A stretch of DNA of 64,000 nt, from assembly GCF_003688405.1 (NCBI RefSeq), contig NZ_REFC01000014.1, forward strand, positions 62,001 through 126,000, in the 5' to 3' direction. Positions 6,803-16,033 of the stretch are shown one piece after another. The DNA comes from Ulvibacter antarcticus (GTDB taxonomy: Bacteria > Bacteroidota > Bacteroidia > Flavobacteriales > Flavobacteriaceae). Position numbers and translations under genes: made by a program. Numbering within the stretch: the first letter of the stretch is position 1; the number at the start of each line of letters is the position of its first letter. The notes beneath the pieces are model-generated. The model worked only from the letters and a program-made list of their open reading frames with translations, did no database searches and was not told the DNA's origin.

Positions 6803-9800
6803 ATGAAAACATGTATTACTCCGATTGGAAATCGACATATTCGATTTCTGTCTAACTATCGAAAAGCGGTAAATCGCTTGATTGGCATTACAGTGCTAAT
6901 TTTATTTATGTTCATTAACCCTTTGGTTTTTGGACAAGAATCTAAAAATCTAACGAAAGAGGATCTTATCGGTAAAACGGTAAACGAGCTAACATCTTTA
7001 GGAATATTAGGAAGTTCGAATGTTGAATCTCGTTCAAATCCTATTGGGCAACAAACAATGCAGTATCGTACAGATTGTACAGATGCACTTATTCCAAGAG
7101 ATGCTTCTTATACGGCTGTTTCCAGGAACGATGACGGATTCACAGGGCCCATTACTATTCCATTTGATTTTGCCTTCTGTTCAACAACATATAATACAGT
7201 TTGGGTAAACACCAATGGTAATCTAACTTTTACACAGGGATTATCAATTTACAACGCTCAGGGCTTTCCATATACTGTGCCTATGGTGGCTGCTTTTTGG
7301 GCAGATGTAGACACGCGAAATTGTCCAGGACAGATTTATTATAAGATACTTCCCGATCATATGATCGTTACTTGGGATGAGGTGACTTATTTCCCAGCTA
7401 ACAATTGTCCAGTTACCAACACGTTTCAAATTATAATTAGCGATGGAAATGCACCTATTGTAGGTGTTGGAAATAATCTTCAATTTCGATACGGCGATAT
7501 GAATTGGACTACAGGATTGGCTTCTGGTGGTGGACCTTTTGGAGGAACTCCTGCAACTGTAGGTTGGAATAGTGGTAACAACACAAATTTTGAACAAGTT
7601 GGTCGTTTTAATGAGGATAGTGCTGCTTATGACGGACCTTTTGGAGCAAACGACGGCGTCCATTTCTTAGACAATAACTGTTTTTCTTTTGCTACACAAG
7701 GGGTAGGACCAAGTATTACTTGTAATGATATCACCAGATCTTTGGATGCTACCGGAAATGTTTCAATTACGGCTTCTGAAGTTGCGGTCGCTCAGGATGG
7801 ATGTTCAGGTGCTACTATAACGTTGAGTGATTATGACTTTGGTTGTTTCGATATTGGCGCTAACATCATCACTGCTACAGCAACAAGTGGCATAGGTCAG
7901 ACGGCGAGTTGCAATCTTACAGTAACAATTGTTGATGATTTAGCACCAAGCTTAAGCTGTCCAACAGACATGACACTAAACAACGATCCAGGAGATTGCG
8001 GGGCTATATTTACTTATAATATTACTGCTTCAGATAACTGTGGCTTTACACTCACACAAACTCAAGGATTAGCTTCCGGATCGACATTCCCATTAGGGAC
8101 AACAACAAATACGTTCATTGTTACAGACGATTCAGGATTATCTAATAGCTGTACTTTTAATATTACTGTTATTGATACAGAATTGCCAACAATTATGTGC
8201 CCGGCAGATATCTCTGTCGCAAATGACGAAGGGGAATGTAGTGCTATTGTAGAATATGATTTTCCTGTAGTCAGTGACAATTGTTCAGGAACGCCTGTAA
8301 ATAGTGTTCTTGTGAACGGTAGTTTTGAGACTGGAGACTATTCAGGATGGACAATAGATTCTGGTTCGAGTTCTTGCGGTATTTTTGGAATTATGTCCGA
8401 TGGACAAACTTTAAGTTCCGGTGACCCTATTTATAATTATTCAAGTAACTCAACCCAATCGGTAACATTTTCACAAGGTTTACCAATTACTTTTAATACT
8501 ACTGACGGCGATAAAATGATGGCATTCTTTCAGAATTGTGGGCCATTCGCTCATAAACTATATCAAGATGTAATCATGCCGGCCGGTGCCAGTCAATTGT
8601 GCTATGATTTGGAGTATAATAATTTTGCCGGATCTTTTAGTACAAATCAATATTTTGCGGTTGAAATTCGTGATTCGGGTACAGACGCACTGCTGGAGAC
8701 TTTATTTATAACTAATCCGGGTGACGCTCTTAATGTACCGATGACTCAATATTGTTTCGATACTTCAGCTTATGCCGGACAAGCGATTCGAGTTCAAATG
8801 ATAAATTCTCAGATCGATGTGAATCCATTAACGATTTTCATTGATAATATAGCACTTGGATCAGATTTGGAGCTTATGCAAACAGCAGGATTGGCTAGTG
8901 GGTCAGAATTTCCGTTGGGAACAACTACAAACACATTTGTAGTAACAGATGGTTCAGGAAACTCCGAAACTTGCAGTTTTGATGTCACTGTAAATGATAC
9001 AGAAGCACCAACAATTATGTGCCCTGCAGATATTTCTGTCGCAAATGACGAAGGAGAGTGTAGCGCTGTAATCGAATATGATCTTCCAATCGTTAGTGAT
9101 AATTGTTCAGGTACAATAATTGGAAATGTACTCGAAAATGGAAGTTTTGAAACCGGAGATTATTCTTCATGGAATATTGTAAGTGGTTCACCTAGTTGTG
9201 GTATTTGGGGAATTATGGACGATGGACAAACCCTTAGTTCGGGAGATCCTATTTATAATTATGCAAACAATACAACGCAGGCAGTGACCTTTCCACAAGG
9301 ATTGCCAATCACATTTAATACTACAGACGGCGATAAGATGATGGCATTTTTTCAGAATTGTGGGCCATTCGCTCATAAACTATATCAAGATGTAATAATG
9401 CCTGTTGGTACAAGTCAGTTGTGTTATGATTTGGAGTATAACAATTTTGCCGGATCATTTAGCACGAATCAGTATTTCGCAGTTGAAATCCGTGATTCGG
9501 GGACAGATGCCTTACTTGAGACATTATTTATCACCAATCCCGGTGATGCACTAAATGTGCCGATGACTCAGTATTGTTTCGATACTTCGGCGTATTCAGG
9601 ACAAGCTATTCGTGTTCAAATGATAAACTCACAGATCGATGTGAATCCGTTAACTATATTTATTGATAATATAGTTTTAGGTTCAGAATTGTCGCTTGTT
9701 CAAACAGCAGGATTTGCCAGTGGAGATGCATTTCCGGTGGGAACAACTATTAATACTTTTGTGGTAACTGATGCTTCAGGTAATTCTAACACTTGTAGTT

Positions 9801-11278
9801 TTGATGTAATTGTTGAAGATACTGAGCTACCTTTAGCTGTATGCCAGAATATCTCTGTTGATCTAGATGCCATGGGAGTGGCGACGATTACCGCAGATGA
9901 TATCGACGATGGTTCATCAGATAATTGTGAGATTGATACAATTACTGTTAGTCAAACAGAATTTGGATGTGATGATATTGGTTCCAATACTGTGACATTG
10001 ACGGTTACGGATATATATGGTAATGAATCTGAGTGTATGGCTGTTGTTACTGTGAATGGAATTATTCCTGAAGTGGAAATAACACAAAGTGAATTACCAG
10101 AATTTTGCCAGGGAGCTTTCTTGATATTAACAGCGAATAGTGATGATGCCATTTCGTACATGTGGGATACGGGTGAGATGACCTCATCAATAGAAGTTAT
10201 GGCAGATGGTGTTTATACGGTTACTGTTACTTCGGCAACGAATTGTACAGCTACCGCTTCTTATGAAGTAATTGGCTTCGATCCAACAATCTTGCTGTCA
10301 TCTTACATTATGATAGCAGAGAAAGAGGTTCATTTGCATAATGATAGTGATGTGCTTTCAGGAGCTATTGGGGTAACAGATAATAAAGGTAAGGTCAAAA
10401 TTCATGATAATACACACGTAGTGGATTTTGTTAAAGCCGATGATATCGATGTTCATTCTAACAGTTCTGTGGGTGCGGCAATTTACGCACCTGCAGTGGT
10501 TACTTTGCCACCGTTCTTGTTCAATACTTTATCTGATAATAGCAGTCCTGATGTAACGGTGAATAATAATCAATCGGTAACACTAACAGGTTCTGTTTAC
10601 GACAAGGTTGAAATTAAAGATGGAGCGACTGTATTGTTCACGAGTCCGGATATTTACATTGATGATTTGAAAACTAAAAAGGATATTACTATAGAGTTCG
10701 CAGGCTGCGCTAATCTCTATCTAAACAAAGATTTAAAGTTGGAAAAGAATTCAATTTTCAATTCCGCCGGAAATTATGTGGTTGTTTATATAGATAAAAA
10801 ACTTCATGTAAAAGAAGGTTCTAATGTAACCGGGCATTTCTACTCTTACGACAAGGATATTGAGGTAAAAGGGAAAGATGATAATCCAACCTATATGACA
10901 GGTTCTTTTATTGGTGAAAAGATAAAAGGAGATAAAAATGTGACTTGGCAAATTGATCCTTACTGCGCACCTTGTGCAAATTCAATAGTTGTTAGAGGTG
11001 AACACGCCAATACTACCGAGGGAAGTGAATTCGATTACAGTAGTATTTCTATTTATCCAAACCCTGGTAGAAATTATGTTATGCTAAGTAATCCTCATGG
11101 ATTAGATCTACAAACTGTTACTGTATATGATCTTACAGGAAGATTATTACAATCGGTTGATTTAACAGATATGGAAGCTGAGAAATCGGTTGATATATCG
11201 CAATTGTCTAGTGCGACTTACTTATTAGTAATAAAAGGAGCTCAAGGTGAAATTACTAAGCAATTAATTAAAGAGTAG
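6803..11278 (+). CDS. giant T9SS-secreted NIDO/HYR-repeat surface protein
   Basis: A 1491-residue protein. The signal segment is about residues 25-46 (hydrophobic, ending VFGQE). A NIDO-like domain spans about 100-295 (IPFDFAFCSTTYNTVWVNTN; FWADVD). HYR-type domains follow from about 300 (SCPTDMTLNNDPGDCGA; TTTNTFIVTDDSGLSNSCTF). Residues about 462-735 and 736-1009 are a near-identical tandem pair. In each, an approximately 200-residue module (GSFETGDYSGW ... FIDNIALGS) is inserted within a HYR domain, between DNCSG and QTAGLASG. A further HYR and an Ig-like strand region run to about 1160, then a beta-rich region with many short IKDG/LKLEKNS turns. The end (about 1410-1491) is a T9SS type A sorting domain: IYPNPGRNYVML, VYDLTGRLLQ, LIKE. 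Likely a large adhesin or matrix protein anchored at the cell surface. Confidence 0.88.
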   Translation: MKTCITPIGNRHIRFLSNYRKAVNRLIGITVLILFMFINPLVFGQESKNLTKEDLIGKTVNELTSLGILGSSNVESRSNPIGQQTMQYRTDCTDALIPRDASYTAVSRNDDGFTGPITIPFDFAFCSTTYNTVWVNTNGNLTFTQGLSIYNAQGFPYTVPMVAAFWADVDTRNCPGQIYYKILPDHMIVTWDEVTYFPANNCPVTNTFQIIISDGNAPIVGVGNNLQFRYGDMNWTTGLASGGGPFGGTPATVGWNSGNNTNFEQVGRFNEDSAAYDGPFGANDGVHFLDNNCFSFATQGVGPSITCNDITRSLDATGNVSITASEVAVAQDGCSGATITLSDYDFGCFDIGANIITATATSGIGQTASCNLTVTIVDDLAPSLSCPTDMTLNNDPGDCGAIFTYNITASDNCGFTLTQTQGLASGSTFPLGTTTNTFIVTDDSGLSNSCTFNITVIDTELPTIMCPADISVANDEGECSAIVEYDFPVVSDNCSGTPVNSVLVNGSFETGDYSGWTIDSGSSSCGIFGIMSDGQTLSSGDPIYNYSSNSTQSVTFSQGLPITFNTTDGDKMMAFFQNCGPFAHKLYQDVIMPAGASQLCYDLEYNNFAGSFSTNQYFAVEIRDSGTDALLETLFITNPGDALNVPMTQYCFDTSAYAGQAIRVQMINSQIDVNPLTIFIDNIALGSDLELMQTAGLASGSEFPLGTTTNTFVVTDGSGNSETCSFDVTVNDTEAPTIMCPADISVANDEGECSAVIEYDLPIVSDNCSGTIIGNVLENGSFETGDYSSWNIVSGSPSCGIWGIMDDGQTLSSGDPIYNYANNTTQAVTFPQGLPITFNTTDGDKMMAFFQNCGPFAHKLYQDVIMPVGTSQLCYDLEYNNFAGSFSTNQYFAVEIRDSGTDALLETLFITNPGDALNVPMTQYCFDTSAYSGQAIRVQMINSQIDVNPLTIFIDNIVLGSELSLVQTAGFASGDAFPVGTTINTFVVTDASGNSNTCSFDVIVEDTELPLAVCQNISVDLDAMGVATITADDIDDGSSDNCEIDTITVSQTEFGCDDIGSNTVTLTVTDIYGNESECMAVVTVNGIIPEVEITQSELPEFCQGAFLILTANSDDAISYMWDTGEMTSSIEVMADGVYTVTVTSATNCTATASYEVIGFDPTILLSSYIMIAEKEVHLHNDSDVLSGAIGVTDNKGKVKIHDNTHVVDFVKADDIDVHSNSSVGAAIYAPAVVTLPPFLFNTLSDNSSPDVTVNNNQSVTLTGSVYDKVEIKDGATVLFTSPDIYIDDLKTKKDITIEFAGCANLYLNKDLKLEKNSIFNSAGNYVVVYIDKKLHVKEGSNVTGHFYSYDKDIEVKGKDDNPTYMTGSFIGEKIKGDKNVTWQIDPYCAPCANSIVVRGEHANTTEGSEFDYSSISIYPNPGRNYVMLSNPHGLDLQTVTVYDLTGRLLQSVDLTDMEAEKSVDISQLSSATYLLVIKGAQGEITKQLIKE
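8186..9829 (+). repeat. 822-bp in-frame tandem duplication
   Basis: Unit 1 (8186-9007) and unit 2 (9008-9829) are each 274 codons and are very similar, with long runs of identical bases (for example the stretch coding MMAFFQNCGPFAHKLYQDVI). Each unit starts at PTIMCPADISVANDEGECSA. Synonymous differences are scattered, so the duplication is not brand new. Confidence 0.9.
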
Positions 11279-11298
11279 TATTAATTTAAACTAATGTG

Positions 11299-11333
11299 AA
11301 AAAGCCTTTCTTCTTCTGAAGAGAGGCTTTTTT
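11299..11333 (+). terminator. rho-independent terminator
   Basis: AAAAAGCCT...AGGCTTTTTT with a paired TTCTTC/GAAGAG core lies 20 bases after the stop of the giant secreted protein. Confidence 0.85.
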
Positions 11334-11657
11334 AATGTAAAATAAACAATGATTTATAAGATAGATACACCTTCAAAGTATGATTGTTGTGTCTTTGCTG
11401 CTATCAATGAGCATATAAGTCTGTTGTTCTATTGAAGAAGTGTAAGCTATATTGTTTTTAATTAAGACTCCAGCTTTATGTAATTAAGAATCTGATGCTA
11501 TGATTGTACTTCGGAAACGTTTATCTTCAGTAGTAGGAGTGAGGCATAAGTAAATTGAGGTGGGGTATATTTCTATATTACTTTGAAGTATTGAACATGG
11601 ATAATTCGATGTGCTCTTCCGAAGAAAAATGAATTCAGAATAACTTAAAACAAATTA
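11334..11657. other. intergenic, no gene seen
   Basis: AT-rich DNA between two converging secreted-protein genes. No open frame of family-like composition, tRNA or strong hairpin was found on either strand. Confidence 0.5.
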
Positions 11658-11694
11658 CAAAAAAACGGGATGTCTCGTTTAAAACATCCCGTTA
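11658..11694 (-). terminator. rho-independent terminator
   Basis: Read on the minus strand: AACGGGATGTTTT, loop, ACATCCCGTT, then a T run. It lies just after the stop of the gene at 11717-12793. Confidence 0.85.
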
Positions 11695-11716
11695 ATAATA
11701 AACTAATATTAAACAA

Positions 11717-12793
11717 TTATTCTTTAATTACTTTAATGGCTTTAGTAGCATCACCGGCTTGTACTTTGGCTATATATTGACCACTTGCCAAATTAGCAAT
11801 ATCTAAAGTTACACTAGTATTACTAGAAGAAACATTTCTTACTTCTTGTCCAAGAATATTATAAAGTGCAACATTGTTTATCTCTTGCTTAGCTAAAAAT
11901 GTTACTTCGTTATTTGCTGGATTTGGGAAAGTACTTACGTCTAAGGCAACATTATCTGAAACGCCTAATCCAGGATTTGCTACATATACATTATATCTTG
12001 TGTCTACAGGCATAACCGAAGTATCTTCTGTGTAAATCGTCCAGTTAGTTCCATTATACCAAACTCCTAATACTACATCCATTATGATATTAGAAGGATC
12101 TCCGCTAGATCCCCAATTATGTGTTACCACAGGATAGGCATCCGGCAATCCATCAAGGTCCGGGTGACTCATAACGGTATAATTACCCCCCGATGTTGTT
12201 ACCGCATCATAAACAAAGGAACTTCCACCTCCAGCGCCATCATCTATAAGTACATTAAAGGCTGCGTTTGCGGGTATATTTGTTACTGTTGCTTCATTAT
12301 ATAGATGCCATCTGTCCGAAACTGTATCATACCAAAATCCATAATTAAAGATGTTATAAACCCCACTAGGGTTGTAAATATGGCTAGAAACAATAGCAGC
12401 ATTTGGATTTCCATTTATTGCTGCGTTGTCGATTTCAAAGTCATAGCTTGTACCGTCAGCTTGTATTGTAAACATATTTCCGCCATCCGGTACGTAAATA
12501 TTGAAAGCGGCACCAATGGTCATTGGAGATATGTCTTCGTTATAAATTGTCCAGTTTGAACCATCATACCAAGTACCATCTATATTGTTGTTGTACTGTA
12601 CCCCGGATGCCGGGCCATCAAGATTGTGTGTAAAAATAAAGATAGCTCCAGGATTACCATTTAAGACTGGATGATCGATCGTGGTTATGTGTCCGGAAGT
12701 ATTAGCGCCCGTGGTTGTATGCACAAACACAATGTCTGAAGCATAAGCTCCAACAAAGAAAAGAGTTAATAAAAGTGTAAAGATAGTTTTCAT
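11717..12793 (-). CDS. T9SS-secreted protein with three DUF7452-like repeats
   Basis: A 358-residue protein. The signal peptide is residues 1-18 (MKTIFTLLLTLFFVGAYAS). Three repeats of about 85-90 residues follow (roughly 19-100, 105-190, 195-275). Each contains an IDHPxLNGNPxAIFIFTHN-like line, a GxWYDGSNWTIYNED-like line and an AAFNVYV-like end. A type A sorting domain covers about 285-358 (TFPNPANNEVTF, LYNILGQEV, LASGQYIAKV, IKVIKE). The repeats match a domain seen in secreted Bacteroidetes proteins; its ligand is unknown to me. A GC-rich pair of hairpins lies upstream at 12864-12903. Confidence 0.85.
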   Translation of the reverse strand: MKTIFTLLLTLFFVGAYASDIVFVHTTTGANTSGHITTIDHPVLNGNPGAIFIFTHNLDGPASGVQYNNNIDGTWYDGSNWTIYNEDISPMTIGAAFNIYVPDGGNMFTIQADGTSYDFEIDNAAINGNPNAAIVSSHIYNPSGVYNIFNYGFWYDTVSDRWHLYNEATVTNIPANAAFNVLIDDGAGGGSSFVYDAVTTSGGNYTVMSHPDLDGLPDAYPVVTHNWGSSGDPSNIIMDVVLGVWYNGTNWTIYTEDTSVMPVDTRYNVYVANPGLGVSDNVALDVSTFPNPANNEVTFLAKQEINNVALYNILGQEVRNVSSSNTSVTLDIANLASGQYIAKVQAGDATKAIKVIKE

Positions 12794-12863
12794 AATATTT
12801 GGTTTTAGGTTACTAATAGTTTTTAGTTATTGTTAAAATTAGAAAATAAATAATTGTATATCA

Positions 12864-12903
12864 GGGGGTTATAGCCCCGATTTGCAAAAGGGGTTTTCCC
12901 CTT
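12864..12903. promoter_or_regulatory. paired GC-rich hairpins upstream of a secreted-protein gene
   Basis: GGGG-TTATA-GCCCC (12864-12878) and AAGGGG-TTTT-CCCCTT (12888-12903) stand out in an AT-rich region, 71-110 bases before the minus-strand start at 12793. There is no T run, so a terminator is unlikely. An operator or leader structure is possible. The rest of 12794-13069 holds nothing recognisable. Confidence 0.4.
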
Positions 12904-13069
12904 ATTTCTCTAATTTAAAGTTAGGAAGAGTGTTATGTCATGGCTATTACTATTGTAACAAAGACTTTAATTTATGTAACAGCTAAACTAATGGATAATA
13001 TGAGGATTCGCAGTTAAGTTGGTTGATAGAAATCGTGGTTCAAAATTGATATTTGAAACAATGATGCAT

Positions 13070-13098
13070 AAAAAAACCCTCTTTTTCAAGAGGGTTTC
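13070..13098 (-). terminator. rho-independent terminator
   Basis: On the minus strand GAAACCCTCTTG is followed by AAAAAGAGGGTTTTTTT. It lies directly after the stop of the DUF4136 gene. Confidence 0.85.
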
Positions 13099-13114
13099 AT
13101 TAACAGAATTAATT

Positions 13115-13651
13115 TTACTTTTTCATAGTTCCCGGAGGATATTCTGCTAATATTTCCTGTACGATTTCTCGAATTCGTTCTTCTTTCTTTTCCATATTAT
13201 TTGTCACAAGATTCGCTGTACCTACTCCTTGCCAAACTAATTCATTACTTTTTGCATCGATGAGGTCTATATATAAAGAACCTTCTGTGGAACGAGATAC
13301 CGAGTTTCCTCCATATCCACCATACCAATAAGGGTTCCAGCCCCAACCATATCCAAAATTATTATTGTAAACGTCTACACGTTCGCGTTCTTTGGTAAAA
13401 ATACTAACAAGAAGAGTAGGTGTTTCCGATTTTGTCATGGATTTGGAAGACATCTCCGAATCAATCGCTCGCAGTATTCTCTTTTTGTCTAAATCTGAAA
13501 TTTTTGCTTTGTCAATTCCAGGCTTAAAAAAAGCATACGAATTATAAGCATTAAAGTTGGCATCCTTATCATAATCTGCCACTACCCGAACCGTGCTACA
13601 GGAAGCAAATACGAAAAAAGCAACCAAGGGAATAAATTTAAAAATTTTCAT
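13115..13651 (-). CDS. DUF4136 lipoprotein
   Basis: A 178-residue protein with a lipoprotein signal peptide and lipobox FASC (C18), followed by the DUF4136 pattern: VVADYDKDANFNAYNSYAFF at the start and SLYIDLIDAKSNELVWQGVG near residues 128-150. A Gly/Tyr/Trp-rich insert (YGWGWNPYWYGGYGG) sits in the middle. Family members are outer-membrane or periplasmic lipoproteins of unknown function. It lies 11 bases downstream of hutU on the same strand and is probably cotranscribed. Confidence 0.85.
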   Translation of the reverse strand: MKIFKFIPLVAFFVFASCSTVRVVADYDKDANFNAYNSYAFFKPGIDKAKISDLDKKRILRAIDSEMSSKSMTKSETPTLLVSIFTKERERVDVYNNNFGYGWGWNPYWYGGYGGNSVSRSTEGSLYIDLIDAKSNELVWQGVGTANLVTNNMEKKEERIREIVQEILAEYPPGTMKK

Positions 13652-13662
13652 AGTGTCTTTTT

Positions 13663-15642
13663 TTAATTAAACAAATCGTCATCTACGAAATTCGGAAGCG
13701 TAACTTTTAGTTCAGGATTCTTTTTCATTTCCCTTTTAATTGCAAAAATTGCTTCTTTATTTCGCGCCCAACCTCTTCTTGCAATCCCGTTATTCACATC
13801 CCAGAAAAGCATTGATTCTAAGCGACGTTGTGCGTCTTTAGTGCCATCAAGAACCATACCAAATCCGCCGTTTATAACCTCTCCCCAGCCAACTCCACCA
13901 CCATTATGTATGCTCACCCAGGTAGCTCCTCTAAAACTATCGCCTATTACATTTTGAATTGCCATATCGGCTGTAAAACGACTACCGTCATATATGTTCG
14001 AGGTTTCTCTAAAAGGTGAATCGGTACCCGAAACATCGTGATGATCTCTCCCCAAAATCACGGTTCCTATTTTCCCTTCGGAAATTGCTTTGTTAAAGGC
14101 TGACGCAATTTTCACTCTCCCTTCGGCATCGGCATATAAAATTCGAGCCTGCGATCCCACTACTAACTTGTTTTCCTGTGCACCCTTAATCCATTGAATG
14201 TTATCGGACATCTGCTGCTGAATTTCTTCCGGTGAGTGTTTTTTAATTTCTTCCAATACTTCACAAGCAATGGCGTCGGTTTTTGCTAAATCTTCAGACT
14301 TACCCGAAGCACAAACCCATCTAAACGGGCCGAAACCGTAATCGAAACACATAGGTCCCATAATATCCTGTACATAGGAAGAGTATCTAAAATCTATCCC
14401 ATTTTCGGCCATAATATCAGCCCCGGCTCGCGACGCTTCTAGTAAGAAGGCATTTCCGTAGTCGAAAAAATAAGTGCCATTTGCCGTATGTTTATTAATT
14501 GCTTCCGTATGACGTCTTAAGCTTTTTTGCACTTCCTTTTTAAACGCATCAGGATTATTAGCCATCATTTCGTTGGCGACCTCATAATTCATTCCGACGG
14601 GATAATAACCTCCTGCCCATGGATTGTGAAGTGATGTTTGATCACTACCCAAATCGATTTTTATATTCGCTTCGGAAAAGTGCTCCCATACATCTACAAT
14701 GTTTCCGTCGTAGGCAATAGACACTACTTCTTTATTTGAAATCGCACTTTTAACCCGTGTCCCTAATTCTGAAACATCCGATATAACTTCGTCAACCCAC
14801 CCCTGACTATGACGCGTTTGGGTAGCCTTTTGATTTACTTCAGCACAGACAGTAACACATCCTGCGATATTTCCTGCCTTTGGTTGTGCGCCGCTCATTC
14901 CACCCAAACCGGAAGTCACAAAAAGTCCGCCTTTAGGAGATTTCTTAATTTTTCTGAAGCCATTAAGAACTGTGATTGTTGTTCCGTGAACAATACCCTG
15001 AGGACCTATATACATATAACTTCCCGCTGTCATTTGTCCGTATTGTGAAACTCCTAATGCGTTGAATTTTTCCCAATCATCGGGCTTAGAGTAATTAGGA
15101 ATCATCATTCCATTGGTAACAACCACGCGTGGGGCGTCTTTGTGTGAAGGAAATAAACCAAGTGGATGACCAGAGTACATTGCTAATGTTTGTTCCATGG
15201 TCATTTCAGAAAGATATTGCATTACCAAGCGATATTGTGCCCAGTTTTGAAAAACGGCACCATTTCCTCCATAAGTAATTAGTTCGTGAGGATGCTGAGC
15301 TACGGCATGATCCAGGTTATTTTGGATCATAAGCATAAGCGCTTTCGCCTGCTCACATTTGCCTGGATACTCATCTATAGGACGAGCATAAATTTTGTAG
15401 TCTGGACGCAAACGATACATATAAATCCGTCCATATTTTTCCAGTTCTTCTCTAAATTCGGGAAGTAGCGTAGGGTGGTGTTCGGGGTCAAAATATCGTA
15501 AAGCATTCTGAAGTGCGAGTTTTGTTTCTTCCTTTGAAAGAATCTTTTTACGCTTTGGAGCATGATTTATTGAAGGGTCGTACTTTTTTAAAGCAGGTAA
15601 TTGGTTTGGAATTCCGGCTTGAATTTCTTCTTTAAAAGTCAT
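13663..15642 (-). CDS. hutU: urocanate hydratase
   Basis: A 659-residue urocanase, which converts urocanate to imidazolonepropionate in histidine degradation. Visible motifs are VTNGMMIPNY, GPQGIVHGTT, GLGGMSGAQPKA (NAD-binding), SDQTSLHNPWAGGYYP, GPFRWVCASG (active cysteine at about 440) and GGVGWGEVINGG near the C-terminus. The length exceeds the 550-560 residues of the common type and fits the longer form seen in Bacteroidetes. No other hut gene is in the window. The gap immediately upstream of its ATG is an 11-unit heptamer repeat (15649-15725), leaving no ordinary ribosome-binding region. A DUF5522 gene lies just beyond. Confidence 0.95.
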   Translation of the reverse strand: MTFKEEIQAGIPNQLPALKKYDPSINHAPKRKKILSKEETKLALQNALRYFDPEHHPTLLPEFREELEKYGRIYMYRLRPDYKIYARPIDEYPGKCEQAKALMLMIQNNLDHAVAQHPHELITYGGNGAVFQNWAQYRLVMQYLSEMTMEQTLAMYSGHPLGLFPSHKDAPRVVVTNGMMIPNYSKPDDWEKFNALGVSQYGQMTAGSYMYIGPQGIVHGTTITVLNGFRKIKKSPKGGLFVTSGLGGMSGAQPKAGNIAGCVTVCAEVNQKATQTRHSQGWVDEVISDVSELGTRVKSAISNKEVVSIAYDGNIVDVWEHFSEANIKIDLGSDQTSLHNPWAGGYYPVGMNYEVANEMMANNPDAFKKEVQKSLRRHTEAINKHTANGTYFFDYGNAFLLEASRAGADIMAENGIDFRYSSYVQDIMGPMCFDYGFGPFRWVCASGKSEDLAKTDAIACEVLEEIKKHSPEEIQQQMSDNIQWIKGAQENKLVVGSQARILYADAEGRVKIASAFNKAISEGKIGTVILGRDHHDVSGTDSPFRETSNIYDGSRFTADMAIQNVIGDSFRGATWVSIHNGGGVGWGEVINGGFGMVLDGTKDAQRRLESMLFWDVNNGIARRGWARNKEAIFAIKREMKKNPELKVTLPNFVDDDLFN

Positions 15643-15648
15643 ATTTTT

Positions 15649-15725
15649 CAGTATTCAGTATTCAGTATTCAGTATTCAGTATTCAGTATTCAGTGTTCAG
15701 TGTTCAGTGTTCAGTGTTCAGTGTT
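15649..15725. repeat. heptamer tandem repeat: 6 x CAGTATT then 5 x CAGTGTT
   Basis: Eleven perfect 7-bp units, six of one type and five of a one-base variant, begin six bases upstream of the hutU start codon. The tract fills the leader between hutU and the DUF5522 gene. Such tracts change length by slippage. Confidence 0.95.
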
Positions 15726-15758
15726 TTGTTGGCGCTAACTATAAAATAGACTAACTGC

Positions 15759-15923
15759 TCACTTATTTGTTTTTTTGTTATATCCGTACGGGCAATGACG
15801 ACAGTTACTTTCACAACAATAACCACGTTTTAGATGGTACTGTTCTGTGAAACATTTATAGCCTTCCGGAGTGAGATAAAAATCTCCTTCTTCCAGCTCT
15901 ATTTTTTTCTTCGGAAATAGCAT
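15759..15923 (-). CDS. DUF5522 small cysteine-rich protein
   Basis: A 54-residue protein: MLFPKKKIELEEGDFYLTPE then GYKCFTEQYHLKRGYCCESN and CRHCPYGYNKK. The cysteines C24, C36, C37, C41 and C44, and the LKRGYCCxxxCRHCPYG signature, match the small DUF5522 family. The cysteine spacing suggests metal or cluster binding; no function is established that I know of. It lies upstream of hutU on the same strand, separated by the heptamer tract, and may share its transcript. Confidence 0.85.
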   Translation of the reverse strand: MLFPKKKIELEEGDFYLTPEGYKCFTEQYHLKRGYCCESNCRHCPYGYNKKTNK

Positions 15924-16033
15924 ACTACAAAAATAGCGAATTCAAGAATCAAAACGATTAATTACAATCATAGTTGTCTCAATTTGTTAATGCCCAATAA
16001 AATGAGGTATTTTTACTTTATCAATTAGATTAA

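Noticed and set aside
7244-7663. 139-codon minus-strand open frame within the giant secreted protein gene
   Set aside because: Antisense shadow of a long strongly coding gene; no start context or family pattern.
11334-11657. Possible short gene starting ATGATTTATAAG near 11350
   Set aside because: Only about 20 codons before a stop and no recognisable continuation in other frames.
15649-15725. CRISPR-like or mobile array
   Set aside because: Units are 7 bp with no spacers; it is a microsatellite. The same applies at 32131 and 40787.
15928-15935. TATTTTTG on the minus strand as a promoter for DUF5522
   Set aside because: It would put the transcription start on the ATG itself; left unassigned.
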